A stretch of DNA of 64,000 nucleotides, from positions 13,260-77,259 of the forward strand of contig DASTWQ010000073.1 in the NCBI GenBank assembly GCA_035758545.1, written 5' to 3'. A program made the translations under genes and the position numbers. This stretch comes from JAFDVN01 sp035758545 (GTDB taxonomy: Bacteria; Acidobacteriota; Holophagae; Holophagales; Holophagaceae). Shown here in pieces: positions 52,868 to 61,213 of this stretch; position 1 is the first letter of the stretch; every line of letters begins with the position of its first letter. A model generated the notes under the pieces. It was not told the origin of the DNA, made no database searches, and saw only the letters and a program-made list of their open reading frames with translations.

Positions 52868-55800
52868 TTAGGGCCTGTCCGCGTCCCCGGTCCGGCCCTG
52901 CAGGACCCCCAGCACCGCACTCCGCAGCTGCCGGAGCCGATACGGCTTCTGCAGGAAGGCCGAGGGCTGCTCCTCCCCATCGAGGCCCGCCTCCTCGGTG
53001 TAGCCCGAGGTGAGGATGACCGGCAGGTCCGGCGCTTCGGCCCGCATGGCCCGGAAGGCCTCCAGGCCCCCCATGCGGGGCATGGTCAGGTCCATGAACA
53101 CCAGCGCGATCTCGCCCTTCCGCTCCCGGAAGCGGGCGAGGGCCTCCACCCCATCCCCGGCGGAGAGGACATCGGCGCACCCCAGGGTCTGGAAGAGCTC
53201 CACGGCGCTGCGGAGGATCTCGGGCTCGTCATCCACCACGAGCACACACCCGGGCAGCTGGAACTCTGACCCCGGGCCGGGCTGGGCCTCCTCGACCCGG
53301 GCGCCCACCTTCGCGGGCAGGTAGATGCGGAAGGTGGTGCCGTGGCCCGGGGCGCTCTCGATGCGGATGCCGCCCCGGTGCCCGCGGAGGATCCCCAGCA
53401 TCGCCGAGAGTCCGAGCCCGCGGCCCTTGGCCTTGGTGGTGAAGAAGGGCTCGAAGATCCGGGCCAGCGTCCCTGCATCCATGCCGCAGCCCGTGTCCGC
53501 CACCTCCAGGAGGAGGTGCGGGCCGGGCTGGAGGCTCTGGGCCGGGAAGTCCCGGGCCGCGGAGGCCGCATCGATCTCCGCGAGGCCCGTGGTGATGCGG
53601 ATCGCGCCATCCCCGTCGCCGATGGCGTCCGACGCGTTGGTCACGAGGTTCATGATCACCTGCTGCAGCTGGCCGGGATCCGCCTCCAGCGGGGGCAGGT
53701 CCGGCGCGAGGTCGCACCGGAGCGCGGCCCGCTTGGAGATGGAGACGGACAGGAGGTGCGTCAGCTCCCTCACCAGCTCGTTCAGGTCGATGATCTTGCT
53801 CAGGAAGCGGCCCTTCCCCGAGTAGGCGAGCATCTGCCGGGTGAGGTCCGTGGCCCGCTGGAGGCTCTTCTCCAGGGCGTCGAGGTAGGGCCAGGCCGGG
53901 GAGGAGGGATGGCTCCTCAGCTGGGCCAGGCTCAGATTCCCCATCATGGCGGTGAGCAGGTTGTTGAAGTCGTGGGCGATCCCCCCCGCCAGCACACCCA
54001 GGCTCTCCAGGCGCTGGGACTGCTGGAGCGCCTGCTCCGTGGCGAGCCGCTCGGTGATGTCCCGGGCCAGCACCACCAGGACGTCGCGGCCCTCCCGGTC
54101 CATGTGCGAGGCCGACACCTCCACCTCCAGGAGCCCGCCGCCCGCCCGGCGGTACTGGCGGCGCCCGATGGACGCCTGCCCCTCGGCGACGATCCTGTCG
54201 ACGTTCCGGCGGATGGAATCAGGTTCCGCCTCCACCAGGGTCACCAGGTCCAGCCCCGGCAGGTCCCCCTCCCCGTAGCCGAGGGCGCGATGGAAGGCCC
54301 GGTTGGCCTGAAGGATCCCGAGGGTCTCCGCGTCCACCAGGAAGATCATGTCCTGGGCCTGCTCCACCACGGAACGGTACAGGTTCTCGCTCTCTTTGAG
54401 GGCCTGCTCGGCGGCGTAGCGTCCGCTGATGTCCCGGAGGGTGCCGATCATGCGGACCGACTTCCCGTCGGGCATCGCCAGGAAGGCGCCGTGGTCCTCC
54501 ACCGGCAGGTAGGTGCCGTCGGCCTTTCGCACGCGGTATTCGGTGAAGATGGGCTCCAGGTTCTCCAGCCCCCGTTGCAGCTTGGCCAGCTCCCGGTCGT
54601 AGTCGTCCGGATGGAGGCGCGCCCCCCAGGCCATCACGTCGATGACCAGGCCGTCCGGCAACCCCAGCAGGGCCTCCATGGGACCGGCCCAGCGCACCAG
54701 CCCCGAGGCGGTGTCGAAGTCGTAGGTCAGCTGCCCCGTCTCCTCGCTGATGAGGCGGAAGCGGGCCTCGCTGTCCCGGATGGCCTGCTCCATCTCGAGC
54801 CGCCGGGTCAGGTCGGTGAACACGGAGACCATGATCGGGCGCTCGCCCCCCTCCAGCATCTGGACGTGGGCTTCCACCTGGACCTCGGTGCCGTCCGCCC
54901 GGACGAAGGTGTAGTCCATGGGCGGGACCGGCTCCCCCGCCAGCATGCGGGCCATGCGCGCCTGGATGGCGGGCCAGTGGGAGGGATGGAGGAAGTCGAG
55001 GATCGGCTTGCCCACGGTGGCGGCGGGGTCCGAGCGCGTGATGGCGGAGGCCGCCGGATTGGAGTAGAGAATCTTCCCGTCCTGGTAGGTGACCAGGCCC
55101 TGGGGCAGCATCTCCACCAGCCGCCGGAAGCGGGCCTCGCTCTGGCGCTGGGCCTCCAGGGCGAGGCGGTGGGAGGTGATGTCGAAGAAGCTCGCCACCG
55201 TGCCCGCGAAGCCGCCGGAGGAATCGATGCGCGGCGCGGTGCGGACGGACAGCCAGCTCAGGCGGCCGTCTCCGCGGAGGATCTCCAGGTCGATGGGTTC
55301 GCCTTCGCCGGGTCGCCGCCGCCCCAGCTGGGCGAGATGGGCCTCCCGGTGGGCCTCGGTCACGAAATCCAGGGTGCGGCGCCCCAGCAGGGCCTCCGTC
55401 TCCAGTCCGAAGATGCGGCCGCAGGCGGTGTTCACCCAGAGCAGCCGGCCCTCCTCGTCCAGGATCGCCACGCCCTCGGCGAGGTTCTCCACCAGGCCGC
55501 TGTAGGTCTCCTGGGTCTCTCGCAGGGCCATCCAGGCCATGCGGCGCTCGAAGGATTCCTGGGCGATGACGAAGCGGCAGTCCCGGCCCTGGAAGGTCAG
55601 GTCCCGGGCGGTGACGTCCACCAGGAACTCGGTGCCGTCCTTGGCCCGGTGGTGCCACTCCCCTACGGAGGTCCTGGACGGCGGGTAGGCCGCCAGGGTG
55701 GCGAGGAAGGCTTCGCGCTCCTCCTCCGGGCGGATGTCCGGCAGCCGCATCTGGAGGAATTCCTCCCGGCTCCACCCGTAGCGATGCACGGCGGCGCCGT

Positions 55801-55933
55801 TGACGGCGAGGAAGCGGAGCGTGGCCTTCTCGAAGATCCACGCGGGGTCCGGCAGGGCGTCGAGCACCGCGTGCAGGTCCGCCGCATCCCCGCGCGCCGC
55901 GGCCGCCTCCGGATCGCCCGGCAGCGGGGCCAT
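52868..55933 (-). CDS. Soluble multi-PAS hybrid histidine kinase
   Basis: A 1021-residue cytoplasmic kinase without membrane helices. Five PAS-type domains occupy about 20-635 (for example LVENLAEGVAILDEEGRLLWVN, LVEMLPQGLVTYQDGKILYSN, VVEQAQDMIFLVDAETLGILQAN). HisKA has LGVLAGGIAHDFNNLLTAMMGN. The ATPase domain has NLVTNASDAIG, DTGCGM and GRGLGLSA. The receiver (about 895-1015) has VLVVDDEPEIL, FMDLTMPRMGG and QKPYRL. The start at 55933 is preferred over 55957 because of GAGGT upstream. It shares layout and wording with the membrane kinase two genes away, suggesting an old duplication with sensor exchange. Confidence 0.92.
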   Translation of the reverse strand: MAPLPGDPEAAAARGDAADLHAVLDALPDPAWIFEKATLRFLAVNGAAVHRYGWSREEFLQMRLPDIRPEEEREAFLATLAAYPPSRTSVGEWHHRAKDGTEFLVDVTARDLTFQGRDCRFVIAQESFERRMAWMALRETQETYSGLVENLAEGVAILDEEGRLLWVNTACGRIFGLETEALLGRRTLDFVTEAHREAHLAQLGRRRPGEGEPIDLEILRGDGRLSWLSVRTAPRIDSSGGFAGTVASFFDITSHRLALEAQRQSEARFRRLVEMLPQGLVTYQDGKILYSNPAASAITRSDPAATVGKPILDFLHPSHWPAIQARMARMLAGEPVPPMDYTFVRADGTEVQVEAHVQMLEGGERPIMVSVFTDLTRRLEMEQAIRDSEARFRLISEETGQLTYDFDTASGLVRWAGPMEALLGLPDGLVIDVMAWGARLHPDDYDRELAKLQRGLENLEPIFTEYRVRKADGTYLPVEDHGAFLAMPDGKSVRMIGTLRDISGRYAAEQALKESENLYRSVVEQAQDMIFLVDAETLGILQANRAFHRALGYGEGDLPGLDLVTLVEAEPDSIRRNVDRIVAEGQASIGRRQYRRAGGGLLEVEVSASHMDREGRDVLVVLARDITERLATEQALQQSQRLESLGVLAGGIAHDFNNLLTAMMGNLSLAQLRSHPSSPAWPYLDALEKSLQRATDLTRQMLAYSGKGRFLSKIIDLNELVRELTHLLSVSISKRAALRCDLAPDLPPLEADPGQLQQVIMNLVTNASDAIGDGDGAIRITTGLAEIDAASAARDFPAQSLQPGPHLLLEVADTGCGMDAGTLARIFEPFFTTKAKGRGLGLSAMLGILRGHRGGIRIESAPGHGTTFRIYLPAKVGARVEEAQPGPGSEFQLPGCVLVVDDEPEILRSAVELFQTLGCADVLSAGDGVEALARFRERKGEIALVFMDLTMPRMGGLEAFRAMRAEAPDLPVILTSGYTEEAGLDGEEQPSAFLQKPYRLRQLRSAVLGVLQGRTGDADRP

Positions 55934-55971
55934 GGGAACCTCAGGTCGCCTGGGCATGGTGGATGGTTCGG

Positions 55972-55977
55972 ATTCTA
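55972..55977 (-). promoter_or_regulatory. Candidate -10 hexamer TAGAAT for the multi-PAS kinase
   Basis: On the minus strand TAGAAT lies 38 nt before the start at 55933. Its TAG is also the stop codon of the preceding gene. Confidence 0.33.
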
Positions 55978-56703
55978 GGCAAATTCCTGCAGACCACCAG
56001 CCCTGTTCCGGACCATTCTCCGGAGCGCGGGGTGGGAGAGGGCCGCGGCGGCCTCGATGGCCTCATCCGCCTCCAGCAGACGGATCCAGGGCGCCGCCTG
56101 GCCCAGCACCAGGCCCGGCTCCGGCCGCTGGAGGGTCCGGTCGAAGGCGAAGAGCACCTGCCGGGCGAGGATGATGGACTCCCGCCAGGGGCTCTGGGGC
56201 AGGGCCTCCGCCTGGTGGGGCGTGAAGGGGGCCTGGACGAGTCCCAGCAGCGCCTCCAGGCCCAGCCGCGGGTTCTGGAGCAGGGACAGCACCACGCCGG
56301 CGTCCGGGGCCCGCCAGGCATGCCGCCACAGCGGTGGCGGCGCCAGGATCGCCAGCGAGCGCCGTTCGCCCAGGGACAATCCCGGCCAGCCCTGCAGCAG
56401 CCGCTCCACCGACTGGGCCCGGGCCTGGGGATGGGCCGCGGCGTCCTGGGCGACCGCGGCGAGGGCCCGCCAGGGCAGGCGGCCCATCAGCCGCGCCCTC
56501 AGGTGGGCCGGGGCCTTCGGATGCTGGGCGACCCAGCGGAGCAGGAGGGGCCGCCGCCGCAGGTCCTCCAGGGCCGCCGCCGCCTCCAGCCAGCCCCGGG
56601 GCGGGTCCGGATGGCGCAGCAGCCGCAGGAACCGCTGCCAGGGCAGCTCCGCCGGAAGGCCCCAGGGGGCCTCGAAGCTCGGAACGGGACGCCGGATCTC
56701 CAT
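55975..56703 (-). CDS. Helical-repeat hypothetical protein (LRV/HEAT-like)
   Basis: A 242-residue soluble protein dominated by short helical repeats such as LLLRWVAQHPKAPAHLRARLMGRL, VAQDAAAHPQARAQSVERLLQGW and VVLSLLQNPRLGLEALLGLV. The recurrent AQHP/AAHP/LQNP turns resemble leucine-rich-variant or HEAT-type repeats. No enzyme motif is visible. The start at 56703 has GGAGG 5 nt upstream; two further in-frame ATGs lie at 56715 and 56736. The DUF2520 gene starts divergently only 31 bp away. A scaffold role is inferred only from the fold. Confidence 0.62.
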   Translation of the reverse strand: MEIRRPVPSFEAPWGLPAELPWQRFLRLLRHPDPPRGWLEAAAALEDLRRRPLLLRWVAQHPKAPAHLRARLMGRLPWRALAAVAQDAAAHPQARAQSVERLLQGWPGLSLGERRSLAILAPPPLWRHAWRAPDAGVVLSLLQNPRLGLEALLGLVQAPFTPHQAEALPQSPWRESIILARQVLFAFDRTLQRPEPGLVLGQAAPWIRLLEADEAIEAAAALSHPALRRMVRNRAGGLQEFA

Positions 56704-56734
56704 CGCCGCCTCCATCTTCGGCGACACTGGAGGC

Positions 56735-57364
56735 ATGGCGGCAACCTTTTCCATCCTCGGCCGGGGGCGCGCGGGCCGCGCCCTGGCGGACGCCTGGGGG
56801 CCCCGCGCGACGCTGCTCCCGGGAACCGCCGAGCCCGAGGGCCTCGTGCTGCTCGCCGTGCCGGACGACGCGATCCCCGCCCTCGCCGCGAGGTTCCCGG
56901 GCCGCTGCGCCCATCTCTCGGGCAGCCTGCACCTGGAGGGCGTGCCGGGGCTGCATCCCCTCACGAGCTTCGACGGCCGGGCCGCGGACTGGACCGGCAC
57001 GCCCCTGGCGGTGACGGGAGCCGCGCCGGAGCCCCTCCTGGCCGCCTTCCGGGAGCTGGGCTTCCTGCCCTTCGACCTGCCGGCGGAGCTGAGGCCCCTC
57101 TACCACGCCTGCGCGGTGCTGGCCTCGGGCCACGCGGCCACGCTCTGGCTCGGCGCGGCAAGGCTGCTGGCGGAGCGCGGCGCGGCGCTGCCGGGGCGGG
57201 GCTTCCTGCCCCTGGCGGAGGCCACCCTGCGGAACGTCGAGGCCCACGGCGAGGCCGGTCGCACGGGCCCCTTCGTGCGTGGCGACGGGGGCACCATCGC
57301 CCGGGACGCCGCGGCGCTGCCGGAGGCCTGGCGCGAGGTCTTCCTGCGGCTGGGGTCCCTGTGA
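56735..57364 (+). CDS. Rossmann-like DUF2520 domain protein
   Basis: A 209-residue protein similar to the NADP-binding oxidoreductase group with a DUF2520 C-terminal domain. The N-terminal FSILGRGRAGRALADAW is a dinucleotide-binding turn. LLAVPDDAIPALAARF, HLSGSLHLEGVPGLHPLTSF and YHACAVLASGHAATLWLGAARLL follow, the last being typical of DUF2520. It is related in fold to ketopantoate and pyrroline-5-carboxylate reductases, but the substrate is unknown; some family members neighbour pantothenate genes, which is not the case here. It is coupled to miaE by GTGA. Confidence 0.8.
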   Translation: MAATFSILGRGRAGRALADAWGPRATLLPGTAEPEGLVLLAVPDDAIPALAARFPGRCAHLSGSLHLEGVPGLHPLTSFDGRAADWTGTPLAVTGAAPEPLLAAFRELGFLPFDLPAELRPLYHACAVLASGHAATLWLGAARLLAERGAALPGRGFLPLAEATLRNVEAHGEAGRTGPFVRGDGGTIARDAAALPEAWREVFLRLGSL

Positions 57365-57978
57365 GCTTCCGTCCGCCCCTGCCGCTCCGGGCGGAGACCC
57401 CCGCCGCCTGGGCCGAGGCCGCCCTGGCGGATCCCGAGGGCCTGCTCTCGGACCATGCTCACTGCGAGAAGAAGGCCGCCCTCGCGGCCCTCAGCCTGCT
57501 CCACGCGTTCCCGGGCGAGTCCCGGCCGGCGCTGCTCCTCGCGAAGCTCGCGGAGGAGGAGCTGAACCACTTCCGCCGGGTGCTCGAGGCCCTCCAGGGC
57601 TTCGGCTGGGGCCTCCGCCCCGACGGCGGCAACCGCTACGCCCAGGGCCTGCTGGCCGCCGCCGAGGCGGACCGGAAGGGCCGCAAGGGCCATGAGCCGC
57701 TCCTGGACCGCCTCCTCATCGCCAGCCTCATCGAGGCCCGGAGCTGCGAGCGGCTGCATCTGCTGGAGCGCGCCGCCGGCGCCCACCCAGAGCTGGCCGA
57801 GGCGGCCTGGCTGGCCTTCCTCTTCGAGCTGGAGCGCTGCGAGGCGGGCCACGCCCTGGCCTACCTCTCCCTCGCCGAGGACCGCTTCGGCGCCGCGGCG
57901 AAGGCGCGCCTGGACTGGTGGCTGGACCGGGAGGCCGCCCTGGTGGCGGATCTGCCCTGGCGGGCCGCGGTCCATTGA
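57361..57978 (+). CDS. miaE: tRNA-(ms2io6A)-hydroxylase
   Basis: A 205-residue diiron ferritin-like enzyme that hydroxylates the isopentenyl group of ms2i6A37 in tRNA. DHAHCEKKAALAALSLLHAF gives the first EAxxH-like iron ligands. EEELNHFRRVLEAL, RLLIASLIEARSCERLHLLE and the last helix complete the four-helix bundle. The GTG start overlaps the DUF2520 stop. It requires MiaA and MiaB products as substrate, not encoded here. The end of the gene forms the left arm of the palindrome upstream of the TetR gene. Confidence 0.9.
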   Translation: MSFRPPLPLRAETPAAWAEAALADPEGLLSDHAHCEKKAALAALSLLHAFPGESRPALLLAKLAEEELNHFRRVLEALQGFGWGLRPDGGNRYAQGLLAAAEADRKGRKGHEPLLDRLLIASLIEARSCERLHLLERAAGAHPELAEAAWLAFLFELERCEAGHALAYLSLAEDRFGAAAKARLDWWLDREAALVADLPWRAAVH

Positions 57979-57986
57979 TGGACCGC
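57967..57986. promoter_or_regulatory. 20-bp palindrome at the TetR promoter (likely autoregulatory operator)
   Basis: GCGGTCCAT-TG-ATGGACCGC has two perfect 9-bp arms. It lies immediately upstream of the TAGACT element at 57990-57995 and 30 nt before the TetR-family start. Position and symmetry fit a TetR operator. Confidence 0.6.
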
Positions 57987-57989
57987 TGG

Positions 57990-57995
57990 TAGACT
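57990..57995 (+). promoter_or_regulatory. Candidate -10 hexamer TAGACT for the TetR gene
   Basis: TAGACT lies 20 nt before the start at 58016 and is adjacent to the palindromic operator. Confidence 0.4.
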
Positions 57996-58015
57996 GCCCC
58001 TTTCCCGAAGCCGCC

Positions 58016-58705
58016 ATGACCCAGACGCCCCACGACATGACGCCTGTCTTCAGCCCGGAGGCCCTCGGCTTCCCGGAGGGCCTCGACTTCCGCCAGGGCC
58101 TGGAGCGGCTCTCGGAGCGCGGCGAGATCAAGGCCAAGCTGCTGCTCGTGGCCCTGGGCCACTTCGCCAAGCGCGGCTACGACGGCGTGCAGGTGCGCGA
58201 GGTCGCCGAGGAGGCCGGCGTCTCCAAGCCCACCCTCTACTACCACTTCATCAGCAAGGAAGGCCTCTTCCGCCAGCTCTGCCTGGTGTCCATGGCGGCC
58301 ACGGCCCACCGCATCCAGAGCGTGGTGAAGCCCCTGCTGGAGCTGGACCTGAAGGACCCCGCCGTCCGCCACCAGGCCTGCCAGCGCCTGGGCCGGGACT
58401 ACCTGCGGATCCTCCAGGAGTTCCCCGAGTTCACGGGATTCATCCTCCGCTCCATCGCCGTGCCCAGCCCGGATTCCGGTTTCCGGGACCTCATGCCCCT
58501 CGTGGAGCGTGGCCTCAGCCCCATCGGGCTCTTCATCCATACCGCCTTCGGCTTCGATTTCGAGCAGGCCCGGAAGGAGATGCTGCTCTACACCGGCATC
58601 TTCAACTCGCTCGTGGAGGAGAAGCTCCGCCATGGGGACTACGAGGCCGGGGACGCCGAGGCCGACTGGGCCACCGCCCGCTGGCTGCGCGGCATCGAGC
58701 GCTGA
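58016..58705 (+). CDS. TetR/AcrR family transcriptional regulator
   Basis: A 229-residue regulator. The DNA-binding domain (about 40-90) is KAKLLLVALGHFAKRGYDGVQVREVAEEAGVSKPTLYYHFISKEGLFRQL, with the typical helix-turn-helix ending in Y-Y-H-F. The rest is the helical ligand-binding and dimer domain (LRSIAVPSPDSGFRDLMPL). The N-terminal extension of about 38 residues is longer than usual. It is probably autoregulated through the palindrome just upstream. The effector and other targets are unknown; the next gene, an M61 peptidase, starts 8 nt later and may be co-transcribed. Confidence 0.92.
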   Translation: MTQTPHDMTPVFSPEALGFPEGLDFRQGLERLSERGEIKAKLLLVALGHFAKRGYDGVQVREVAEEAGVSKPTLYYHFISKEGLFRQLCLVSMAATAHRIQSVVKPLLELDLKDPAVRHQACQRLGRDYLRILQEFPEFTGFILRSIAVPSPDSGFRDLMPLVERGLSPIGLFIHTAFGFDFEQARKEMLLYTGIFNSLVEEKLRHGDYEAGDAEADWATARWLRGIER

Positions 58706-58713
58706 GGGCCGGC

Positions 58714-60525
58714 GTGGCTGGCCCCCGGATCCCGCTTCAGGCCGTCCTCCGCCCGCTCGACCTGGCCCAGCATCAGATCGAGGTGGCGCTGCGGCTCCCG
58801 GACGAGGCCACGGCGGACGGCGCGGTCCTCGCGCTGCCGGCCTGGACGCCGGGCTCCTACCTGATCCGGGACTACGCGCGGTTCGTGGACCGGGTGGAAG
58901 CCACCGACGGCGAAGGCCGGCGCCTGGAAGCGGTGAAGCTGGACAAGCAGCGCTGGCGCGTCGCCCCCGGCCGGGGCGTCACCGTGCGCTACCGGGTCTA
59001 CGGCAACGACCTGTCGGTGCGTACCAACCACATCGACGCCCGCCACGCCCACCTGGTGGGCGCCGCGACGTTCCTCCACCTCGAGGCGGATCCCGGGCGA
59101 CCCTGGGAGCTGCGGTTCGAGGGGTTCCCGGGCGGCTGGCGCGTGGCCACGGCCCTGCCGGAGCGGGACGGTGCCTACCACGTCGCGGACTACGACACCC
59201 TGGTGGATTCACCCGTGGAGTTGGGCACTTTCCGCCTCCGCCGATTCGAGGCCCTGGGCGCGGCCTTCGAGCTGGCGGTCACCGGCGAGCACGGCGGCGA
59301 CGAGGCCCGGATCGCGGCGGACGCGGAGCGGATCGTCACCGCCGCCGGGCGGATCTTCGGCGGCTTCCCCTTCGATCGGTACGTCTTCCTGCTGACCTTC
59401 AGCCCCAAGGCCGGCGGCGGCCTGGAGCACCGGGCCAGCACCTCCCTGCTCTTCGACCCCTTCGCCTTCGAGAAGCCCGACGGCCACTGGCGCCTGAATG
59501 CCCTCGTCGCCCACGAGTTCTTCCACGCCTGGAACGTGAAGCGGCTCCACGATCCGGCCCTCGGCCCCTTCGACTACGCGCGGGAGGCCTACACGCGCCT
59601 GCTCTGGTTCCACGAAGGGTTCACCAGCTGCCTGGAGGACGTGATCTGCCTGCGGGCGGGCGTGGTGCCCTGGTCCTTCGTGGCCAAGGGCATCGGCCAG
59701 GCCTGGACCAGGCTCTCCCAGACCCCGGGCCGCTTCGAGCAGAGCCTCGAGGAGGCGAGCTTCGACGCTTGGATCCGGGCCTACAAGCCCAGCGAGTTCT
59801 CGCCCCTGGCCGGCGTGGACTACTACGGCAAGGGCCAGCTCGTGGGCCTGCTGATGGAGGCCGCCCTGCGGGAGGCCACCGGCGGCCGGGCGGGGCTGCC
59901 GGAGCTCTTCGCGAAGCTCTGGCGGGACCGCGGCGAGGGTCCCCTCACGGACGCGGAGGTGCGCGCGGCCTTCCAGGCCCTCACCGGCGACGATCCTGCG
60001 CCGTTCTGGGAGGCCTGGATCCGCGGCCGGCAGGAGCTGGACCCGGCGCCCCTGCGACGGGCCTTCGGCCTGGTCCTGGAGCCCCAGGCGCCCTGGGAGG
60101 CGCTGTCTCCTGACGAGGCCAAGGACCCCGCGGTCCTGCGCCGGGCCCGGGCCTGGACAGGAATCGCCTTCGCGAGCGGCGCCGGCCCGGCCCTCGTCCA
60201 GACCGTCGCGCCCGGCAGCCCCGCAGAGGCCGCGGGCCTCGCCCATCCGATGGAGGTCCTCGCTGTGGCCGGCTGGCGCGTCGCCAGCGCCACCGAGGCC
60301 GCGGCCCGCCTCGCCGACGCGGGCCCGGGCTCTGAGGTCGAGGTCCTCGCCGCGGACCGCGGCCGCATCCTCACCGCCCGGCTCCAGGTCGGCGAGAACC
60401 CCGCCCGGACCTGGACGCTGCGCGCCGACGCCGCGGCCACGGAGGCCCAGAAGGCCGCCTTCGAGGCCTGGACGGGGCAGCCCTTCCCGGCCCCGGAGCG
60501 GAGGAAGGGCGTGAAGGCCCCATGA
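58714..60525 (+). CDS. M61 family metallopeptidase with PDZ domain
   Basis: A 603-residue zinc aminopeptidase of the glycyl-aminopeptidase type. An N-terminal beta domain (about 1-170) precedes the catalytic part with GGLEH near residue 233, HEFFH at 267-271 (two zinc histidines and catalytic glutamate), and HEGFTS near 300, which supplies the third ligand. A PDZ-like domain occupies about 495-560 (VQTVAPGSPAEAAGL). No signal peptide is seen, so a cytoplasmic location is likely. The start is GTG. It follows a TetR gene by 8 nt and overlaps the glycosyltransferase gene by 4 nt. Confidence 0.9.
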   Translation: MAGPRIPLQAVLRPLDLAQHQIEVALRLPDEATADGAVLALPAWTPGSYLIRDYARFVDRVEATDGEGRRLEAVKLDKQRWRVAPGRGVTVRYRVYGNDLSVRTNHIDARHAHLVGAATFLHLEADPGRPWELRFEGFPGGWRVATALPERDGAYHVADYDTLVDSPVELGTFRLRRFEALGAAFELAVTGEHGGDEARIAADAERIVTAAGRIFGGFPFDRYVFLLTFSPKAGGGLEHRASTSLLFDPFAFEKPDGHWRLNALVAHEFFHAWNVKRLHDPALGPFDYAREAYTRLLWFHEGFTSCLEDVICLRAGVVPWSFVAKGIGQAWTRLSQTPGRFEQSLEEASFDAWIRAYKPSEFSPLAGVDYYGKGQLVGLLMEAALREATGGRAGLPELFAKLWRDRGEGPLTDAEVRAAFQALTGDDPAPFWEAWIRGRQELDPAPLRRAFGLVLEPQAPWEALSPDEAKDPAVLRRARAWTGIAFASGAGPALVQTVAPGSPAEAAGLAHPMEVLAVAGWRVASATEAAARLADAGPGSEVEVLAADRGRILTARLQVGENPARTWTLRADAAATEAQKAAFEAWTGQPFPAPERRKGVKAP

Positions 60526-61193
60526 GGATCGTCGCCATCATCGCCGCCCACGACGAGGCGGAGCACATCGCCGGCGTGGTGGTGGGGCTGAAGCCCTATG
60601 GCCTCCACCGGATCCTCGTGGTGGACGACGCCTCCGCCGACGGCACCGGCGAGGCGGCCCGGGCCGCCGGCGCCGAGGTGCTGCGCCTGGAGCCCGGGCA
60701 GGGCGGGGGCAAGGGCCGCGTCCTCCGGGCGGGCCTGGCCCACGTGGCCTCCGAGGCCTACGACTACGCCCTCTTCATCGATGGCGACGGCCAGCACGAC
60801 CCGGCGGATTTCCGGAAGTTCCTGGACCACCTGGCGGCCCATCCTGGGACGGACTTCCTCATCGGCAGCCGCCTCCTGGACAAGGACCGCATCCCGCCCA
60901 AGCGCTGGCGCACCAACGCCCTCGGCAGCTGGACCCTGGGCCGCATCGCGGGCGTGAGGTGGGAGGACAGCCAGAGCGGCTTCCGGCTCATCCGGAGGAA
61001 GGTCCTGGACCGCCTCGACCTCCGCGCCGACGGCTTCGCCATCGAGATGGAGATGGCCATGAAGGCGGCGGACTGGAAGCTGCGCTGGGCCCACATCCCC
61101 ATCCGCGCCATCTACCACCCCGGCCCGCCCCGGAGCCATTTCCGGGGGGTGATGGACACTTGGCTCATCGCCTGGTTCAGCCTCCAGTGCTGA
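60522..61193 (+). CDS. Family 2 glycosyltransferase
   Basis: A 223-residue GT-A-fold transferase. IVAIIAAHDEAEHIAGVV, HRILVVDDASADGTGEAARAAGA and ALFIDGDGQHDPADF give the nucleotide-sugar and metal-binding (D-x-D-like) motifs. GSRLLDK, DSQSGFRLIRRKVLDRL and GFAIEMEMAMKA are typical of the polyprenyl-phosphate mannose synthase-like group. Unlike many relatives it lacks a C-terminal membrane anchor. Donor and acceptor are unknown. The start overlaps the peptidase stop (ATGA). Confidence 0.88.
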   Translation: MRIVAIIAAHDEAEHIAGVVVGLKPYGLHRILVVDDASADGTGEAARAAGAEVLRLEPGQGGGKGRVLRAGLAHVASEAYDYALFIDGDGQHDPADFRKFLDHLAAHPGTDFLIGSRLLDKDRIPPKRWRTNALGSWTLGRIAGVRWEDSQSGFRLIRRKVLDRLDLRADGFAIEMEMAMKAADWKLRWAHIPIRAIYHPGPPRSHFRGVMDTWLIAWFSLQC

Positions 61194-61201
61194 GGGGACG
61201 G

Positions 61202-61207
61202 TAGTCT
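61202..61207 (+). promoter_or_regulatory. Candidate -10 hexamer TAGTCT for rnhB
   Basis: TAGTCT lies only 6 nt before the rnhB start and there is no Shine-Dalgarno, consistent with a leaderless transcript. Confidence 0.38.
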
Positions 61208-61213
61208 GAAGCC

